From Spirochaetales bacterium (GTDB taxonomy: Bacteria; Spirochaetota; Spirochaetia; Sphaerochaetales; Sphaerochaetaceae): 64,000 nt of DNA. The notes beneath the pieces were generated by a model, which searched no databases, was not told the DNA's origin, and was given only the letters and a program-made list of their open reading frames with translations. The stretch is from assembly GCA_012519115.1 (NCBI GenBank), contig JAAYQW010000082.1:1-64000 (forward strand), written 5' to 3'. A program made the position numbers and the translations under genes. Numbering within the stretch: position 1 is the first letter of the stretch; each line of letters starts with the position of its first letter. Positions 34,723 through 43,676 of this stretch are shown here, in pieces.

Positions 34723-34728
34723 CTTCAC

Positions 34729-36882
34729 TTACCGCTTTGCCGGTTTCACATCCATGATGTTGAGCTGCAGCGTTTCATTTCCCTTGAAGTAGTTCCGGGC
34801 GAGTCGAAACAGGACATCGATCGCACTGCCCCGGTCAAAAACCTTTCCGACCAATGAAGCGGCGTTCCAATATACCGCCGGCCATCGGTATTGCCCGTAT
34901 CCCAAGGTCAGTTTCAGGTGTCGATCCCCTCCCTGGTTGTTGTTCAGGTAGCTGATCTCTTCGACGATCGCCCCTTGGATTTCAAAGACCAGGGGACGGT
35001 TTCCCTCCCCGTACGGCTCAAAAAATTCTACCAATCGGATTAAATCGGGACGCATCTCCTCTTCGCTGATCGTTGCATCAATATAATACTCTTTTACCTG
35101 TTCCTCGGGACAATCTATCGTATCGACGTAGGCGTAGACAGCGCTCATCAGCTCTTCAAGCCTGTTGGATTCCATCGTGAACCCCGAGGCGTTGGCATGT
35201 CCTCCATAGTAAAGAAAAAAGGAACCTTGCTGATTGAAATACTCCAGGAAATCCCGAGTATGAATCGTCGAGTCATTGGCGCGCATCGAACCTTTGATCC
35301 ATCCTCCATGGCTTGAAGAAAGCACGAGAGCGGGGACGTTGAAGGCTTTCACCAAGCGCGAAGCGAGTGAACTGGCAACTCCCCTCTCAATCTGTTCATC
35401 CTGGATGACGACCATCTTGGAGCCGGTCTGCTCGAAACTTTCTTGAGCCTTGCTTTGGACCACGCTCCAAATCTCATCACTGAGGCGCTTGCGCTCGGTA
35501 TTCATCCTCAACACCTCGGCCGTCAGCCGTTCAACCTCGCTCGGGTCGGTACTGAGAAGCATCTCGAGGGCGACCGTCGGAATTCCCAAACGCCCGGTGG
35601 AATTGATTGGGGGAGCGATCCTCCAGGAGATATCCGTTGATGAGATTCGTCTGTTCAACAGCCCCACGGAAGCAAGAAAAGGAACCAGGCTCGGCCTGGG
35701 AGCGGTAGACAGAATGTGCAACCCGCGTCTTACCATCAAGAGGTTTTCATTTTTGAGCTCCATCAGATCCGCAACCGTTCCGATAGCGACCAGATCCAAG
35801 AGCCCCTCATACTCCTTGTCCAACGCAGGGTGCTTTTTCATCACATAGGCGACAAACAGGGAGTACAGCACATTAAGCTCATCTCTTCCTCCCTCGGCGT
35901 AGCGAGCGGCCCTGCTGAGCTGGGTCAACGCGAAGAGACCTCGATTTTTTACCGATGGAAGGACATTCTCCATCTCTTTCCGCATATCAAGCAGATGAAT
36001 ATCAACGCTTTTGCCGAACGCCTTGCTCAGCTGAGCGTGTTCAACGGATGCGTCCAAAACAAGAATCGGCAGGTTGCAGGAAAGAAACGCAAGGGCTTTG
36101 CTCCGCTTTGCGGTCAACACTCCGGGATTGACCTCTTCGATGATTCGCTCGGTGATCAGCAAGTTGTTCACCTTCATCGCCTGAATGATGACCGTGTCAT
36201 TGCCCGGTTGGGCGTGAAGAAGAATGAGCTCTTGGCGATACAGCTCCGTTTGGGCAAACCTCAGCGCCCAGATCGTTTTGGCGACGACCGCGACACCGGC
36301 CAAGTGGGTAAAGGGATACTCCGATCCGCTCATCTTCGGATTGATGATTGCCAGAGCCGGAGGAAGCTCCTCTCCTTCGATGTGGTGATCGAGGATGATG
36401 ACATCGATACCGAGGGAGTTTGCCAAGGTTGTCTCTTCAATATTGCTGATTCCGCAATCCGCCGTGATGAGGAGCGTAACACCATCGGCTGCCGCTTCTT
36501 CGACTCCGCCTTGAAGCAGTCCATACGGCTCATCCCCTTTGGGCAACGAATAGGAAACATCAACATTCATTCTTCTGAGCTCTTCAACAAGCAGGGCGGT
36601 CGATGTGATTCCGTCGACATCCCGATCGCCGAAGATTCTCACTTTCTCCTGTTCCTGGACCGCATCGAGAATCCGATCTGCCACATCCTCCATCTCGTCA
36701 AACAGGAAGGGGTTGTGCAGATATGAGAGCTCTTGTTCCAAAAAGTACTTTACATCATCCGCTTTGGTGATTCCGCGCCGACTTAAGACCGTTGCCTGAA
36801 GGGTAGTAAACCGGTATTCCTCCAGCAAGCGCTTTATGGATTCACTCTCGACAGGCTCTTTCACCCAAACTGTGTCATTCAT
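34729..36882 (-). CDS. recJ: Single-stranded-DNA-specific exonuclease RecJ
   Basis: 717 residues from ATG 36882 (AAGGAA upstream; ATG 36888 is an alternative). DHH-family motifs are VRIFGDRDVDGITST (~82-95, normally GDYDADG, with the Asp residues kept), LLITADCGISN, IILDHHIEGEELPPA, FTHLAGVAVVAKTIWAL, and the C-terminal DHHA1/OB regions with the YYGGHANASGFTME segment. It is a 5'-3' ssDNA exonuclease for RecFOR recombination and mismatch repair. It lies 10 bp after recO in the same operon, consistent with joint action. It is longer than E. coli RecJ by about 140 residues. Confidence 0.92.
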   Translation of the reverse strand: MNDTVWVKEPVESESIKRLLEEYRFTTLQATVLSRRGITKADDVKYFLEQELSYLHNPFLFDEMEDVADRILDAVQEQEKVRIFGDRDVDGITSTALLVEELRRMNVDVSYSLPKGDEPYGLLQGGVEEAAADGVTLLITADCGISNIEETTLANSLGIDVIILDHHIEGEELPPALAIINPKMSGSEYPFTHLAGVAVVAKTIWALRFAQTELYRQELILLHAQPGNDTVIIQAMKVNNLLITERIIEEVNPGVLTAKRSKALAFLSCNLPILVLDASVEHAQLSKAFGKSVDIHLLDMRKEMENVLPSVKNRGLFALTQLSRAARYAEGGRDELNVLYSLFVAYVMKKHPALDKEYEGLLDLVAIGTVADLMELKNENLLMVRRGLHILSTAPRPSLVPFLASVGLLNRRISSTDISWRIAPPINSTGRLGIPTVALEMLLSTDPSEVERLTAEVLRMNTERKRLSDEIWSVVQSKAQESFEQTGSKMVVIQDEQIERGVASSLASRLVKAFNVPALVLSSSHGGWIKGSMRANDSTIHTRDFLEYFNQQGSFFLYYGGHANASGFTMESNRLEELMSAVYAYVDTIDCPEEQVKEYYIDATISEEEMRPDLIRLVEFFEPYGEGNRPLVFEIQGAIVEEISYLNNNQGGDRHLKLTLGYGQYRWPAVYWNAASLVGKVFDRGSAIDVLFRLARNYFKGNETLQLNIMDVKPAKR

Positions 36883-36892
36883 CGTCATTTCC

Positions 36893-37618
36893 TTATAAAA
36901 GACCGCTTTGCAACGTCTTGAGCGGCATCTGTGCCAAGAGTCGAGCGTATGAAAGCGCATACCCTTTGATTCTGGCGGTTGCAGCCCCGCTGAGAGGAAC
37001 GTTGAGGCTCTCCAGGTAATCGAGAGTGGAAGTCAGCTTCACGTAGCGGCGAGCTCCGGGCGGTAAAAAAAGATCGGTGCTTCCGCACTCCGAGCAACAG
37101 GGGCTGAGCAGGTCGGCAGCAAAACCAAGCATTTCATCATCCCGATATCGCCTTGAGCATACCGGGCACGTCTCATAGTCGGTATGCACTCCGAGTATCT
37201 GAGCGAAGCGAAGAACGAATTGAATCAGCACCCTGTCAGCAACACCGCTCTTCAACAACGTCAGGCCTTGACCCAGCAGTTCATACTCCAACGCACTTTC
37301 ACCACCGTGGGTCTTCATAATCAGTTCCGCCATGAAAAGTCCCCGATAGGTAAGCGTGATATCGGAGCGCAGATGTTCGTTGCTCTCAATGACCGCCACA
37401 TCTTTGAGGGTGTAGTGATCCCGAACGGGGTTGTAGTAAAGATAGACGGTCGCGTTGGTAAAAACGTTCGCTTTTGGGGCACGCATCGATTTGGCCGATC
37501 CATAGCTGATCGCTTCGATCAATCCAAAATCAACGGTCAACAACGTCAATCTCCGGTTCATTTGGCTTTGTTTTCGACTGTGCAACACGATTGCACGGGA
37601 GGTAACATTGCGCTCCAT
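36893..37618 (-). CDS. recO: DNA repair protein RecO
   Basis: 241 residues from ATG 37618. N-terminal OB-fold (SRAIVLHSRKQSQMNRRLTL, LIEAISYGSAKS), helical middle, and a zinc-binding segment with CPVCSRRY and LSPCCSECGS (four Cys). It loads RecA with RecR and RecF. A promoter with -10 TACCCT ends 6 nt before ATG 37618, and no ribosome site exists, so the upstream in-frame extension to 37672 is unlikely. It is followed by recJ after 10 bp, giving a recOJ operon. Confidence 0.9.
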   Translation of the reverse strand: MERNVTSRAIVLHSRKQSQMNRRLTLLTVDFGLIEAISYGSAKSMRAPKANVFTNATVYLYYNPVRDHYTLKDVAVIESNEHLRSDITLTYRGLFMAELIMKTHGGESALEYELLGQGLTLLKSGVADRVLIQFVLRFAQILGVHTDYETCPVCSRRYRDDEMLGFAADLLSPCCSECGSTDLFLPPGARRYVKLTSTLDYLESLNVPLSGAATARIKGYALSYARLLAQMPLKTLQSGLL

Positions 37619-37624
37619 ATCATC

Positions 37625-37653
37625 AGGGTAAAGAGCGGGAAAGAAAAAATCAA
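37625..37653 (-). promoter_or_regulatory. recO promoter (leaderless type)
   Basis: On the minus strand TTGATT (37648-37653), 17 bp, TACCCT (37625-37630), then 6 nt to ATG 37618. It is back-to-back with the DUF4105 promoter, the two -35 boxes being 4 bp apart. Confidence 0.55.
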
Positions 37654-37657
37654 CCAG

Positions 37658-37686
37658 TTGGAAGATGAGCACTCATCTGATATACT
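37658..37686 (+). promoter_or_regulatory. Promoter of the DUF4105 gene (leaderless type)
   Basis: TTGGAA (37658-37663), 17 bp, TATACT (37681-37686), then 7 nt to ATG 37694. No ribosome site is present. Confidence 0.65.
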
Positions 37687-37693
37687 GCGAATC

Positions 37694-38932
37694 ATGAAAC
37701 GATCGGTTGGCGTAACGATGCTCCTCTTGTTTTCTTTCGGGCTTTTTTCTCTTTCAGTCGTTCCATTGGAGATCGAGCAGCCCTATGACAGCATGGAGTC
37801 GCTTTACTACGTGGACTTTTATCCATCGCTTGCCCAAAACCAAGAGGAATGGGTCGCCAAGACCCGCGTCCAACTCTTGACGGTAGGCCCCGGGAAGGAT
37901 CTGTATGCGTGGTTTGGGCACACCGCTCTGATCGTAACCCAAAGCAATGGTCGGCAGATCATGTATGACTGGGGAATTTTTGATGACACCGAGGAAGGGT
38001 TTTATCCGAACTTCGCCTTCGGAAAGATGTATTATCGGGTGAGTGTCAGTGATGCTCTTTGGCGGGTTGAGGATTCGATCGCCGAAGGAAGAGATGTTCA
38101 GATCGTCGATCTGAATCTCGATCCAAACGCTCAATTCGCCCTGATTGATTTTCTATACAATGAAATCGGACCTGCCGGGCGAACATATCTGTACCATTTC
38201 TACGATGACAACTGTGCGACCCGGGTCCGCGATATCTTGGACAAGGCGACCGGCGGGCAATTCAAGGCATGGGCTCAAAGCCGGAAAGGCACATCCCTGC
38301 GGAATGCAGCGCTTCCTTACATGGGGCATTCTCCCCTTCTCGGACTCGGACTGAACCTCCTGCAAAGCTGGCGAATCGACAAACCGACGACGTTGTGGGA
38401 TGAGATGTATCTACCGGAGACGCTCCATCAAGCGGTTCTCGATTTCACGTTCGCAGACGGTCAGCGCTTCGGTCTCAACAACACAATTCTCAATGAAGGA
38501 TCGCTCATTTCTCCGAAACACGACTTCCTTGCAATGGACGCGCTGTTTTTCATCGGCTTGATCACGGCGATGCTCCTGATCATCCTCAGCTTGTACCTCC
38601 CCCGCTTCACCTCGTTGCTGTATGGGACGATCTTCATCGTTCTCGCTCTTCTGGGCACCCTGCTCCTCGTGCTGATGATTGGAACCAATATGAATGTTGC
38701 CTATTGGAACCTGAATATCCTGTTTGTCAATCCGCTTCTTTTCCAGGTCGCCTTCCGCCCAAAAAAACAGGGTAAAGTCCTTCGCTTCGGTCTTGGGGCC
38801 ATGATCGTCCTGCTCGGTCTGGAGCTTTTGAAAGCACCATTCCATCAGGATTCAACCCTTCTCATCGCTCTTCTGCTCCCGATCTATCTTTCACGGGCGA
38901 CCTTTCAAGGCAGAGCCGAAATCAAACAGTAA
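37694..38932 (+). CDS. DUF4105 (Lnb N-terminal periplasmic domain) membrane protein
   Basis: 412 residues from ATG 37694. Signal peptide-like start (MLLLFSFGLFSLSVVPLE), then a DUF4105 domain at ~45-220 with LYAWFGHTALIVTQ, MYDWGIFDD, NFAFGKMYYRV and HFYDDNCATRVRDIL. The His, Asn and Cys of these motifs suggest an NlpC/P60-like papain fold facing the periplasm. At least four hydrophobic helices follow at the C-terminus (e.g. FFIGLITAMLLIILSLYL). Catalytic activity is not established for this family. The 3' end overlaps the convergent LemA-like gene by 42 bp. Confidence 0.82.
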   Translation: MKRSVGVTMLLLFSFGLFSLSVVPLEIEQPYDSMESLYYVDFYPSLAQNQEEWVAKTRVQLLTVGPGKDLYAWFGHTALIVTQSNGRQIMYDWGIFDDTEEGFYPNFAFGKMYYRVSVSDALWRVEDSIAEGRDVQIVDLNLDPNAQFALIDFLYNEIGPAGRTYLYHFYDDNCATRVRDILDKATGGQFKAWAQSRKGTSLRNAALPYMGHSPLLGLGLNLLQSWRIDKPTTLWDEMYLPETLHQAVLDFTFADGQRFGLNNTILNEGSLISPKHDFLAMDALFFIGLITAMLLIILSLYLPRFTSLLYGTIFIVLALLGTLLLVLMIGTNMNVAYWNLNILFVNPLLFQVAFRPKKQGKVLRFGLGAMIVLLGLELLKAPFHQDSTLLIALLLPIYLSRATFQGRAEIKQ

Positions 38933-39445
38933 CAGATCTTCAAGATTATGACGTTTTGCGACCAGGAGCGCGGGAAACCCGTCTTTTTGGGCATTGAAGT
39001 ATATTGCTCGTTGCTGATATTGAGCCGAAATATCGGCCAATTCAAGCTCCAGCAGATACATCTGGTCAAAATACGGAGACCAGTCACGGTAGGATTCATG
39101 TTCAACCGCCTTTCGTTGAAGAAGTGAAAGCTCATCGTCGAGCGCTCTGTAGAGAACGCTCACTACATCGACGGGAGCGTTCGGATCCCACTGAAGGATA
39201 GCTTCTTCCAAATCGCCGGTATCCACTTGGCCATCGATTATCCGAACGAGCGCCTTGGCATAGGCGAGGCGCTGTTCGATCAGTGAATAACACGCTTCTC
39301 TAACGGTTTCCGCCGCCCTCAGATATCTGTGAAGACGCCGGACATTGTTTTGATCGGTGATGACGACGGCCATCGTCAAGAGAATGAGAATGACGACCAT
39401 CGAGACGATGAATGACCGCAGATTGGGAAAGTATCTTCTAACCAT
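38891..39445 (-). CDS. LemA-like membrane-anchored protein (tentative)
   Basis: 184 residues from ATG 39445, overlapping the carbamate kinase stop by 8 bp. One hydrophobic helix near the N-terminus (SFIVSMVVILILLTMAVVIT) is followed by ~150 residues of long amphipathic helices. The C-terminal segment IYFNAQKDGFPALLVAKR recalls the YN..v..yN....FP..lvA pattern of LemA proteins, which are membrane-anchored helical bundles of unknown role. The resemblance is modest. Translational coupling to carbamate kinase looks incidental. Confidence 0.6.
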   Translation of the reverse strand: MVRRYFPNLRSFIVSMVVILILLTMAVVITDQNNVRRLHRYLRAAETVREACYSLIEQRLAYAKALVRIIDGQVDTGDLEEAILQWDPNAPVDVVSVLYRALDDELSLLQRKAVEHESYRDWSPYFDQMYLLELELADISAQYQQRAIYFNAQKDGFPALLVAKRHNLEDLLLFDFGSALKGRP

Positions 39446-40385
39446 TGACGATCTTCGTCCCCTTATCCCGATAGAGAGCTCCATGGATGTGGGCAGGGTC
39501 GGTAATCAAGCCGGTATTCTTCGTAACTTCGACAAAATCTACGATCGCTTCCACTTTCGGGAGCATCGATCCGGGGGCGAAATGTCCTTCTTCGATATAT
39601 TGTTTAGCTTCGGTGGTGGTAATCACATCCAAGCTCTTTTGGGTGGGTTTGCCCCAATTGAGGAACACCTTTTCCACCGCCGTCGAGATGACGAACAGGT
39701 CCGCATTCAACTCTTTGGCCAAAAGGGCTGCGGCAAGATCTTTGTCGATGACCGCTTCTTTCCCTCGAAGAAGCCCAGCTTCATCCTTGATGACCGGAAT
39801 TCCGCCGCCACCGGCGGCGATGACGATCGAGCCGTTTTCCAGAAGCGAGCGGATCGAATCGAGCTCAACGATCCGTTTGGGCTTCGGCGAAGGGACTACC
39901 CGGCGATAGCCGCGCCCGGCATCTTCGACCACGTTCCACCCATCCTTGGTTTTTCGCTCTTCCGCTTCCTCTCTGGTCAGGAAGGATCCTATCGGTTTGG
40001 TGGGATTCTTGAAGGAAAGATCATTGTTATCGACCTCGACTTGCGTCACCACCGTTGCGACCGGTCGGGTCACTCCGAGCTTTGCAAGCTCATTGTGCAG
40101 AGCCATTTGAAGCTGATAGCCGATTGCTCCCTGCGTGTCGGCGACACAGCTGTCAAGCGGCACCTGGTGCAGGACGTCTTTGGCGATATCGCTCCGAAGA
40201 AGCACGTATCCGACCTGAGGACCGTTGCCGTGAGCGATGAGCACCCGATGTCCCGCTTGAATCAAACGGGCGATGTGGCTGGCTGTTTTGCGGGCGGCTT
40301 CATATTGGCTTTCGACCGTAACATGCTTGGGATCCTCGATCAGCGAGTTGCCTCCGATAGCGATGACAATGAGTTTGCTTTCCAT
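39438..40385 (-). CDS. arcC: Carbamate kinase
   Basis: 315 residues from ATG 40385 (AAGGAA site). Amino-acid-kinase fold with the carbamate kinase hallmarks VIAIGGNSLIED, LIAHGNGPQVGYVLLRS, PLDSCVADTQGAIGYQLQ, RRVVPSPKPKRIVE, VIAAGGGGIPVI, EAVIDKDLAAALLA and the C-terminal GSMLPKVEAIVDFV. It makes ATP from carbamoyl phosphate. No arginine deiminase or ornithine carbamoyltransferase gene is adjacent, so the carbamoyl-phosphate source lies elsewhere (arginine, agmatine or purine breakdown). Confidence 0.94.
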   Translation of the reverse strand: MESKLIVIAIGGNSLIEDPKHVTVESQYEAARKTASHIARLIQAGHRVLIAHGNGPQVGYVLLRSDIAKDVLHQVPLDSCVADTQGAIGYQLQMALHNELAKLGVTRPVATVVTQVEVDNNDLSFKNPTKPIGSFLTREEAEERKTKDGWNVVEDAGRGYRRVVPSPKPKRIVELDSIRSLLENGSIVIAAGGGGIPVIKDEAGLLRGKEAVIDKDLAAALLAKELNADLFVISTAVEKVFLNWGKPTQKSLDVITTTEAKQYIEEGHFAPGSMLPKVEAIVDFVEVTKNTGLITDPAHIHGALYRDKGTKIVNG

Positions 40386-40493
40386 GGTTGTTTCCTTATT
40401 TGCAGGTATTCTATCACAAGTTGCCACCCTGTGGGAAAGCGTATTTGACCATAAACCCAACTTTCTATAAACTCAACGCAAGCGAGGAATGAT

Positions 40494-41120
40494 ATGGAAA
40501 CATGGACAAAAAAGGATCTATTCTTATTTTCCCTGTACATCTTGGGAATGGTGCTCGTAAATACGGTCGGTGGCAAGATCATCAGCCTTTTCGGTGTTCG
40601 GGTTTCCGTCGGGATATTCTTCATGCCGGTGCTGTTCCTCATCACCGATATCGTCGGGGATGTGCGCGGGCGTGAACAAGCAAACCACTTCGTCCGCTTC
40701 AGCACGATCATGCTTGCGATCATGCTCACCGTCACCGCGATCTTTGTCAGGGTAAAACCCCATCCTACGTGGGATCTTCAGGAACCGTATCGACAGATTT
40801 TCGGGATGAGCATGCGGATGAGCATGGCGAGCCTGATCAGCTTCGCGATCAGTCAGTATATCGATGTCGCGATCTTTATCGGCCTCAAGCAGCTCACAAA
40901 AGGAAAAATGCTTTGGCTGAGAAACAACGTCGGGACGATAACCAGCCAGTTCATCGATACGGTGATCTTCATGTTCATCGCCTTTTACAAGCTTACTCCC
41001 ACGTATACGGTGGGCTATCTCTTTTCCCTCATCATACCCTACTGGCTCTTCAAGGTGGTATTCGCCCTCCTCGACACCCCATTCTGCTACGTTGGAGTGA
41101 AGTGGCTTTCCAAGGAGTAG
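40494..41120 (+). CDS. Queuosine precursor transporter (YhhQ/VUT family)
   Basis: 208 residues with GAGGAA 6 nt before ATG. About six hydrophobic helices with VUT/DUF165 landmarks: GMVLVNTVGGKIISLFGVRV, the conserved MPVLFLITDIVGDVRGREQA region, ISQYIDVAIFIGLKQ and NNVGTITSQFIDTVIF. YhhQ-type proteins import queuosine precursors (preQ0/preQ1) for tRNA modification. The gene is divergent from carbamate kinase. The leader is only ~20 nt, too short for a preQ1 riboswitch. Confidence 0.85.
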   Translation: METWTKKDLFLFSLYILGMVLVNTVGGKIISLFGVRVSVGIFFMPVLFLITDIVGDVRGREQANHFVRFSTIMLAIMLTVTAIFVRVKPHPTWDLQEPYRQIFGMSMRMSMASLISFAISQYIDVAIFIGLKQLTKGKMLWLRNNVGTITSQFIDTVIFMFIAFYKLTPTYTVGYLFSLIIPYWLFKVVFALLDTPFCYVGVKWLSKE

Positions 41121-41204
41121 AAGAGCCTTCCCTTTAGGAGAAAGTTTGAGTACCTTTGATGCAGGCGGGCAATCGGGTTCGCCATTTCATCATATGGAGG
41201 CGCT

Positions 41205-43676
41205 ATGAGCGAACAGGAACTGATGCCAATCGAGCAACTGCTTCCCAACAATCTGTTTATTCTGCCGGTAAGCGGAAACCCCGTGTTTCCCGGCTTGTTC
41301 ACACCGTTGATGATTACCGATAAAAGTGATGTCGAAATCGTCAACCAAGCGGTGAAGCATGGTGGATTCCTAGGATTGCTGCTGGTCAAAGAGGAGGTGG
41401 AGACGGAAACAGTCGGATCAGAACATCTCTATACGGTGGGAACGGTAGCAAAGATCGTCAAAAAGATAAAACTCCCCGATGGGGGAATGAGCATATTCAT
41501 CTCAACGCTGAAACGGTTTGAGATCAAGCAGTTCTATCCCGGCGGCAAATACATCATCGCCGAAGTCAACTATCTTGAAGACATTGAAGATGACCGCGAA
41601 GAGCTCAGGGCGTGGACCCGCCTGTTGCTCAATGAGATGAAGAGCTTGACTAAAAACAACCAGCTGATCAGCGAAGAGATGCGGTTGAACATGGTCAATA
41701 TCGATCATCCGGGAAAGCTGGCTGATTTCATCGCATCGATTCTCAATGTCGATCGCACCGACCAGCAGGATATTCTTGAAACGCTCGTGGTGCGCAATCG
41801 CATTGAAAAAGTGTTGGTCTTCATTAAAAACGAACAGAATATCGCCCAGGTCCAGGCGAAGATCCAGGCTCGGGTCAACAAGAAGCTTGAAAAGAACCAG
41901 CGCGATTACTTTCTCCGTGAAGAGCTTAAATCGATTCAGCAGGAGCTTGGTCTCACCACCAACCCAAAAGCTGAATTGATCGAACGGCTCGCGAAAAAGT
42001 TCAAATCGCTTCCCTTGAATGATGAAGCGAGAGAAACGGTGGAGCGGGAGTTGAGCCGGCTCGAGATGATGGAAAGCGCTTCGCCGGAGTATTCCATCAC
42101 CCGCACCTACCTCGAGATCATCAGCGATCTTCCTTGGAAAGATCCCAAACCGGAAACCTTTTCAATCGAAAGCGCCCGACGGATCTTGGAAAAAGATCAC
42201 TATGGGATGAAGGATGTCAAGGATCGGGTCCTCGAGTTTCTTGCGGTCCGAAAAAAGAAACAGGATACCAAAGGCTCGATCATCTGTCTGGTCGGTCCGC
42301 CCGGGGTGGGAAAAACGAGCGTCGGAATTTCGATCGCCCGCGCGCTGAAGAAGGAGTATTTCCGTTTCTCCGTCGGAGGAATGAATGATGAGAGTGAAAT
42401 TAAAGGACACCGCCGAACGTATATAGGAGCGATGCCCGGCAAGATCGTGCAAGGCCTCAGAATCACCAAGAGCAAGAATCCGGTGTTCCTGATCGATGAA
42501 ATCGACAAGATGGGAATCTCCTATCAGGGAGATCCCGCCAGTGCGCTGCTGGAGGTTCTCGATCCCGAACAGAATTCCGCTTTCAGGGACACCTATCTGG
42601 ATATTCCCTTTGATGTGAGCCAGGTGCTCTTCATCGTTACCGCAAATACCCTTGAAACGATTCCCCGTCCCCTCTTGGACCGGATGGAGGTCATCCGGTT
42701 AAGCGGCTACACCAGCGACGAGAAGCTCGCGATCGGTCGTAAATATCTTGTTCCCAAATCGTTGGAAAAACACGGATTGAACAAGCAGGAGATCAAATAC
42801 TCTTCCCCGATCCTGCGAAAAATTGCCGATGAGTACGCTCGGGAAGCGGGGGTGAGAAACTTCGAGAAATCGTTGGATAGGATCAACCGAAAAGTCGCCT
42901 TGAAACTGGTGGAACAACCTGATCTTGCCACTCCGGTCGTGATCAGACAGGAGGAGCTGGTCGAATACCTCGGTCAGCCGGTCTTTGTCGAAGATGAGAT
43001 TCTCAAAGCGGACAAGCCGGGAATGGCAATCGGTCTGGCATGGACGAGCATGGGTGGCGACACCTTGATCATCGAAGCGCAAAACACTCCCGGCAAAGGT
43101 GAAGTGAAACTCACCGGTCAACTCGGAGACGTGATGCAGGAATCGGTTTCCATCGCTCATACGTATATAAAGGCCCACGCCGATCAATTCCGGATCGATC
43201 CTGTCTGGTTCGATCGCAATAACGTCCACCTCCATGTTCCCGAAGGGGCGACTCCGAAGGACGGACCTTCAGCCGGAATCACGATGACCGTCGCATTATA
43301 CTCGTTGATCACCAATCAGGTGATGGCTCCGAATCTTGCGATGACCGGAGAGCTCACCTTGAAAGGGAAAGTCATGCCGATCGGTGGATTGAAAGAGAAG
43401 ATTCTGGCCGCCAAACGCAATAAGATCAAGGACATCATCATTCCGCAATTCAACAAGCGGGATTTGGATGAACTTGAAGATGAGGTGAAGAAAGGAGTTA
43501 CCTTCCACAGTGTCGCCACGATCGAAGAGGTCCTTCGCCTTGCGTTCCCTGAGGATGCAAAGCGGAAGCTCGTGCCGTTCCGTCCTTCCAAGGACACCAC
43601 CCTCCAATCCAAAAACGAGGAAGTCGTCTCAATCGCTGAAGCGGTGGCCAAAGCGGTGAAGGAAGCCCTCTCTTGA
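41205..43676 (+). CDS. lon: ATP-dependent protease Lon
   Basis: 823 residues with GGAGG 5 nt before ATG. An N-terminal LON substrate-recognition domain (LLPNNLFILPVSGNPVFPGL), an AAA+ module with Walker A GPPGVGKTS and Walker B VFLIDEIDKMG, and a C-terminal protease domain with the Ser-Lys dyad: Ser689 in KDGPSAGIT and Lys732 in GGLKEKILAA. It degrades misfolded and regulatory proteins in the cytoplasm. I see no CIRCE or obvious heat-shock promoter in the 84-bp upstream gap. The next gene's TTG start overlaps the lon stop. Confidence 0.96.
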   Translation: MSEQELMPIEQLLPNNLFILPVSGNPVFPGLFTPLMITDKSDVEIVNQAVKHGGFLGLLLVKEEVETETVGSEHLYTVGTVAKIVKKIKLPDGGMSIFISTLKRFEIKQFYPGGKYIIAEVNYLEDIEDDREELRAWTRLLLNEMKSLTKNNQLISEEMRLNMVNIDHPGKLADFIASILNVDRTDQQDILETLVVRNRIEKVLVFIKNEQNIAQVQAKIQARVNKKLEKNQRDYFLREELKSIQQELGLTTNPKAELIERLAKKFKSLPLNDEARETVERELSRLEMMESASPEYSITRTYLEIISDLPWKDPKPETFSIESARRILEKDHYGMKDVKDRVLEFLAVRKKKQDTKGSIICLVGPPGVGKTSVGISIARALKKEYFRFSVGGMNDESEIKGHRRTYIGAMPGKIVQGLRITKSKNPVFLIDEIDKMGISYQGDPASALLEVLDPEQNSAFRDTYLDIPFDVSQVLFIVTANTLETIPRPLLDRMEVIRLSGYTSDEKLAIGRKYLVPKSLEKHGLNKQEIKYSSPILRKIADEYAREAGVRNFEKSLDRINRKVALKLVEQPDLATPVVIRQEELVEYLGQPVFVEDEILKADKPGMAIGLAWTSMGGDTLIIEAQNTPGKGEVKLTGQLGDVMQESVSIAHTYIKAHADQFRIDPVWFDRNNVHLHVPEGATPKDGPSAGITMTVALYSLITNQVMAPNLAMTGELTLKGKVMPIGGLKEKILAAKRNKIKDIIIPQFNKRDLDELEDEVKKGVTFHSVATIEEVLRLAFPEDAKRKLVPFRPSKDTTLQSKNEEVVSIAEAVAKAVKEALS

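Noticed and set aside
35716..36726. A 336-codon open frame on the plus strand
   Set aside because: It lies wholly antisense to recJ, whose motifs are unmistakable. The antisense product shows no domain and no ribosome site.
37184..37693. N-terminal extension of the DUF4105 protein by 170 residues
   Set aside because: The extension runs antisense through recO. A signal peptide and promoter mark ATG 37694 as the real start.
39357..40448. A 363-codon plus-strand frame opposite carbamate kinase
   Set aside because: It covers an intact carbamate kinase gene in reverse, with no start signal.
40461..40493. preQ1 riboswitch before the queuosine precursor transporter
   Set aside because: The predicted leader is about 20 nt and holds no pseudoknot-forming sequence.
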